Of a DNA stretch of 64,000 bases, positions 63,223 to 64,000 are shown piece after piece. The stretch's first letter is position 1; every line of letters begins with the position of its first letter. The position numbers and the translations under genes are program-made. The notes beneath the pieces were generated by a model, which saw only the letters and a program-made list of their open reading frames with translations, ran no database searches and was not told where the DNA came from. Location: assembly GCA_963942565.1 (NCBI GenBank), contig CAWWDR010001049.1, forward strand, positions 248,001 to 312,000. The letters are read 5' to 3'. Source of the stretch: Maea johnstoni (taxonomy: Eukaryota > Annelida > Polychaeta > Spionida > Magelonidae).

Positions 63223-63786
63223 TTAACCGAAGATCCGTTCTATGAGTAATCCCTGTGGCAGGGGAACATAGAGAAGTTTATAGAAAGCGAAGTAGGAGAA
63301 CAGAATCCAACCCACGGACATTGATATCATGACTTTCCAGTTTCTATAAGTCAGGTAGTACATACCTGTAATGAGAAAAATAGCTGTCGATAGGAAATAT
63401 CCAATCAACTGCATGAAGAATAGATATAAAATAATCATAATGATGTAAATGACAACACTGCTGACTTTTCCCCACGGCGGATCGGGCTCATCATGATTTG
63501 TCAGTGCTCTTACTAAAAGCACTATACTTAATCCCAGTATACCAATAATCCATAAACCCGGTACGACAGCTGGTCCGACTTCATCCCCTTTTGCCGGGAA
63601 ACCCAAAGCCAGAATGCCGAAGAATACAGCCAGTTCCATAAATATGACCGGAACGACTATTCTACCTGTATAATCTTTTTTAGATGATTTTTTTACTAGT
63701 ACAGCTGTTGCGATTACTACAACTGCCATAATTGCCAAAAGGATCCAGAAACCGGCTCCTTTTCCAAAAAACTTAATTATTTCCAT
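63223..63786 (-). CDS. tctB: Tripartite tricarboxylate transporter, small membrane subunit (TctB)
   Basis: The 187-residue protein has four hydrophobic helices (W-I-L-L-A-I-M-A-V-V-V-I; F-M-E-L-A-V-F-F-G-I-L; V-V-I-Y-I-I-M-I-I-L-Y-L-F; L-S-T-A-I-F-L-I-T-G), typical of TctB. It partners TctA. Gaps to its neighbours are about 80 bp on each side. Confidence 0.88.
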   Translation of the reverse strand: MEIIKFFGKGAGFWILLAIMAVVVIATAVLVKKSSKKDYTGRIVVPVIFMELAVFFGILALGFPAKGDEVGPAVVPGLWIIGILGLSIVLLVRALTNHDEPDPPWGKVSSVVIYIIMIILYLFFMQLIGYFLSTAIFLITGMYYLTYRNWKVMISMSVGWILFSYFAFYKLLYVPLPQGLLIERIFG

Positions 63787-63872
63787 ATTTGCCTGCTATT
63801 GACTGCAGATAAAAATGGAGAATCTATTGATCCTCCATTATTCAGCAGTTGTAATTTAGTATTGAAACTTTT

Positions 63873-64000
63873 TTAGCGTGCCGCTTTATAAGCATCGTAA
63901 TCTGACTGAACCAACTTGTTGAATTCATCTCTTGTTTTATGTACAAGCATGTTTCCCTGTGGTTCATATGTTGCTATCCATTCTGGATCGTTGGCAACTT
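63873..64000 (-). CDS. tctC: Tripartite tricarboxylate transporter, binding protein (TctC), C-terminal part
   Basis: The last 41 codons are visible, ending D-A-Y-K-A-A-R at TAA 63873-63875. The end pattern (N-D-P-E-W-I-A, then R-D-E-F-N-K-L-V-Q) fits the periplasmic solute-binding subunit expected first in a tctCBA operon. The rest is outside the window. Confidence 0.75.
   Translation of the reverse strand, partial: VANDPEWIATYEPQGNMLVHKTRDEFNKLVQSDYDAYKAAR

Overview
The window looks like an AT-rich chromosome segment of a free-living spirochaete (Spirochaeta / Oceanispirochaeta type). This is inferred from the gene set: paired methyl-accepting chemotaxis proteins, a potassium-type membrane pyrophosphatase, a phosphofructokinase with the G/K residue pair, a large HPr-domain protein, a tripartite tricarboxylate transporter and many unique hypothetical proteins. 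No rRNA or intact tRNA gene was recognised, so the lineage call rests on gene content alone.

The left half (about 1 to 35.7 kb) is accessory DNA built from repeated insertions. In order it holds: a histidine-kinase fragment cut by an IS3-type element with a deleted catalytic core; a gene resembling the alpha-glutamyl/putrescinyl-thymine pyrophosphorylase family, with four 15-bp palindromes upstream; an intact IS3-type element abutting a DUF1232 gene; an orphan DUF5131 gene; an IS630 element with an IS1182 element inserted at its right edge; an excisionase/integrase pair; a DUF5677 gene; a complete IS66 element that cut a subtilase-like gene; and a HEPN-like gene. Then come a YARHG-domain protein, a DnaD-like replication protein, a cluster of six short hairpins, a second tyrosine recombinase, small hypothetical genes and a structured non-coding repeat with GGA-loop hairpins and a strong terminator. 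After a short stretch with a large TPR-like regulator and a DUF3179 membrane protein come a decayed IS66 copy, a rearranged zinc-protein/DDE/ATPase transposon, a 57-bp tandem array, a second IS1182 copy that differs from the first almost only by single-base losses, and an intact three-gene DUF6431/DDE/ExeA transposon.

The right half (35.7 to 64 kb) is mostly ordinary chromosome. It starts with a sugar-use locus damaged at both ends: a response regulator cut short beside its intact YesM-type kinase, an AraC-type regulator, two Gfo/Idh/MocA oxidoreductases (the first frame-shifted) and two sugar-phosphate isomerase/epimerases (the second truncated where it meets a chemotaxis gene). Housekeeping and signalling genes follow: clpB, an HPr-domain protein, a metallophosphoesterase, thioredoxin, argH, a FecR/PEGA protein, diacylglycerol kinase, hppA with a downstream partner, pfkA, two uncharacterised secreted or membrane proteins, a second chemotaxis receptor, and tctA-tctB-tctC running off the right edge.

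The strongest leads for new biology are the palindrome array next to the modified-thymine-type gene, the GGA-hairpin RNA family near 21.0-21.4 kb, the hairpin cluster at 17.8-18.05 kb and the 57-bp (19-codon) tandem array. The frame errors in IS1182 copy 2 may be sequencing artefacts.
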